DNA of 7,598 nucleotides from CAYJIX01 sp964370375 (GTDB lineage: Bacteria; Desulfobacterota; Desulfovibrionia; Desulfovibrionales; Desulfovibrionaceae). Position 1 is the stretch's first letter; the number at the start of each line of letters is the position of its first letter. Shown piece after piece: positions 6,306-7,598 of the stretch. The translations under genes were made by a program, and so were the position numbers. The stretch lies in the NCBI GenBank assembly GCA_964370375.1, contig CAYJIX010000084.1:1-7598 (forward strand), given 5' to 3'. Under the pieces are notes generated by a model that worked only from the letters and a program-made list of their open reading frames with translations, searched no databases and had not been told where the DNA came from.

Positions 6306-7298
6306 TTATACGCTCTGCTCCGCTAAAAAACAATGCACAAAATGCCCTGTTGCCCCTGTTCTTGCCCCTGTACCTACTTGATACGCCATGGGTTTTTCAT
6401 GGCGGCATCTATCCATGGCCTTATCGCAACGAGGATGAAACACACAACCTTGTGGTGGGGTTATAAGGTTTGCAGGCTCGCCCGTAAGATCCGCCGCCTT
6501 GCCATAACGTTGGGGCTTTGCAGCCAAAAGCACCTGTGTATACGGGTGCATGGCATGCTTAAAAAGGGCCTCAACCGGTGCTTCTTCCATCACTTGACCA
6601 AGGTACATCACAATGACCCGATCACTCATATGCCCCACAACGCCAAGGTCGTGAGATATAAACAGATAACTTAAACCAAACCTTGCTTGTAAGGATTTAA
6701 GCACATTGAGCACCTGCGCCTGCACCGAAGCGTCAAGGGCAGAGGTGGGCTCATCGCACACCACAAGCTGAGGGTTGGTTATAAGCGCCCTGGCAATGGC
6801 TAAGCGTTGACGCTGCCCTCCGGAAAATTGATGCGGAAAACGCCTAGCATGTTCAGCACTTAACCCCACAAGACCCAACATATCCAGCATGCGCGCATAA
6901 CGTTCTTTGGCAGGAACGCCCTGACAAAGCAAGGGTTCAGCCACAGAATCACCCACGCGTAAACGCGGATTTAAGGACGAAAACGGATCTTGAAAAATCA
7001 TCTGCAACGCGCCGCTTGCGTTTGCTTTTTCCTTACCGGCTGTAAAAATGGACTGACCGTACAGCTCTATATCTCCTGCAGTTGGCGGCAAAAGCTGCAC
7101 CACCATGCGCCCAAGGGTTGATTTTCCGCAACCTGATTCGCCCACAAGGCCAAGGGTTTCTCCTTGATGAATGTGAAACGACACATCATCAACAGCTCGT
7201 ACTGTGGCTATATTTTGCCGCAGTAGCCCTTGACGGTGAGAAAAATGACGCGATACATGCTGCGCGCGCAATACAATTGATGATGAATTCGTGTTCAT
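6306..7298 (-). CDS. Oligopeptide/dipeptide ABC transporter ATP-binding protein (OppF/DppF type)
   Basis: Cytoplasmic ATPase of 330 residues that would power a peptide or nickel-type importer. Motifs in order: Walker A 'GESGCGKST' (53-61), Q-loop in 'IFQDPFSSLNPR' (Gln103), signature 'FSGGQRQR' (158-165), Walker B 'LVVCDEP' (Asp182-Glu183), D-loop 'SALD', and the switch His216 in 'ISHDLG'. The C-terminal oligo_HPY extension is present ('MHPYTQVLLAAKP', 250-262). It ends with four cysteines (285, 291, 298, 323) in the 'GCVFHPRC...C' pattern, which in some family members holds an iron-sulfur cluster. No permease, binding protein or second ATPase lies next to it: upstream on this strand are about 300 bp without a long ORF, and downstream is fur. 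Partners may lie beyond the window. The start is ATG 7298, with AAAGGGG only 2 nt before it. A TTG at 7367 would add 23 residues unlike the family. Confidence 0.92.
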   Translation of the reverse strand: MNTNSSSIVLRAQHVSRHFSHRQGLLRQNIATVRAVDDVSFHIHQGETLGLVGESGCGKSTLGRMVVQLLPPTAGDIELYGQSIFTAGKEKANASGALQMIFQDPFSSLNPRLRVGDSVAEPLLCQGVPAKERYARMLDMLGLVGLSAEHARRFPHQFSGGQRQRLAIARALITNPQLVVCDEPTSALDASVQAQVLNVLKSLQARFGLSYLFISHDLGVVGHMSDRVIVMYLGQVMEEAPVEALFKHAMHPYTQVLLAAKPQRYGKAADLTGEPANLITPPQGCVFHPRCDKAMDRCRHEKPMAYQVGTGARTGATGHFVHCFLAEQSV

Positions 7299-7411
7299 AG
7301 CCCCTTTGACGCCCCTTTGCCCTTGTACAGCTTGGCAGATACTACTCCAATACCTGCATCTGCGCAATGGTGTGAGGCGCCATTGTGTAAGATGATATGG
7401 ATTTTTTTCAT
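7295..7411 (-). CDS. Possible 38-codon leader ORF overlapping the ABC ATPase start
   Basis: An ATG at 7411 opens a 38-residue frame (starting MKKIHIILHNG) whose TGA overlaps the ATPase ATG as ATGA, an arrangement typical of translational coupling. It ends in a Lys/Gly-rich tail (KLYKGKGASKGL). There is no clear Shine-Dalgarno site before it and no resemblance to a known peptide. Coupling would help explain the poor spacing of the ATPase's own ribosome site. It may be chance. Confidence 0.22.
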   Translation of the reverse strand: MKKIHIILHNGASHHCADAGIGVVSAKLYKGKGASKGL

Positions 7412-7598
7412 CAGGCTATGTTGTACACACTGCCTTGCCTTTGCTGCGTTTTGGGGCTATTTGGTAGCAAATCTGCCTACAAAGTCCGTTTCAAAAAATT
7501 AGATACCATTTTATGGTGGTTTTTTGCAAACTGTTAAAAGGGTTGCTGATAGTAAAAAAAGCCTTCTAACGCAGTGTACAGCCATTATTCAATTATCC
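7299..7598. other. 300-bp region upstream of the ABC ATPase: leader with hairpins, no confident gene
   Basis: No long ORF and no recognisable partner gene of the transporter occurs here. On the minus strand it holds a possible promoter, a leader of about 200 nt with a hairpin at 7363-7387 (CAATGG with CCATTG plus flanking pairs), and three GCAGAT/ATCTGC segments that could pair in alternative ways. I do not recognise a known riboswitch. Nothing can be assigned between 7538 and 7598. Confidence 0.55.
7508..7537 (-). promoter_or_regulatory. Possible sigma-70 promoter of the ABC ATPase
   Basis: On the minus strand TTAACA (7537-7532) and TAAAAT (7513-7508) are 18 bp apart, each matching five of six consensus bases. 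Transcription would start near 7501, giving a leader of about 200 nt before the ATG at 7298. Confidence 0.45.

Noticed and set aside
6286..6307. TTTGGC/GCCAAA hairpin followed by six T's, a terminator shape on the plus strand
   Set aside because: No plus-strand gene ends here. On the minus strand, where it follows the ATPase stop, the hairpin lacks a T tract and has only a 6-bp stem.
7505..7524. ACCAT/ATGGT hairpin followed by T's near the right edge
   Set aside because: A 5-bp AT-rich stem is too weak to call a terminator. It also overlaps the better-supported -10 element on the minus strand.

Overview
The window holds five protein-coding genes in two convergent blocks, plus an unusual amount of palindromic repeat DNA between them. 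Base composition is mixed (roughly half G+C by eye). The gene set is a heavy-metal/multidrug RND pump, a Fur repressor, a two-RCK potassium channel and a dipeptide-type ABC ATPase, which points to a Gram-negative proteobacterium. The protein style and the 'CACTGCGAGG...GTGGCAGTCC' repeat would fit a Desulfovibrio-like sulfate reducer, but that placement is an inference I could not test.

Plus strand, left part: the C-terminal ~830 residues of an RND inner-membrane efflux permease (1-2493; its N-terminus lies before the window) end at a strong hairpin terminator (2570-2605). A 409-bp gap follows, dominated by two 39-bp copies of a repeat facing each other (2634-2672 and 2763-2801). Next is a DUF1028 gene (2903-3592), a family placed in the Ntn-hydrolase superfamily.

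Middle: the 377-bp gap between the convergent DUF1028 and potassium-channel genes holds a 228-bp palindromic element (3658-3885). It has 24-bp terminal inverted repeats and a second inner pair of arms, and a diverged relative of the left-hand repeat sits at its centre. It looks like a non-autonomous mobile element (MITE) with another repeat nested in it.

Minus strand, right part, in transcription order: a possible promoter (7508-7537) and a ~200-nt leader with a possible 38-codon ORF; an oligopeptide/dipeptide ABC transporter ATPase (7298-6306) with no partner gene beside it; a 124-bp gap with a palindrome near a possible -10 element; fur (6181-5708); and, 28 bp further on, a potassium channel with two RCK domains (5679-3970). 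The fur-channel spacing suggests co-transcription, so iron status and K+ gating may be linked here. That link is inferred from layout only.

I found no RNA gene, CRISPR array, transposase gene or complete new system. The most distinctive feature is the set of nested palindromic repeats.
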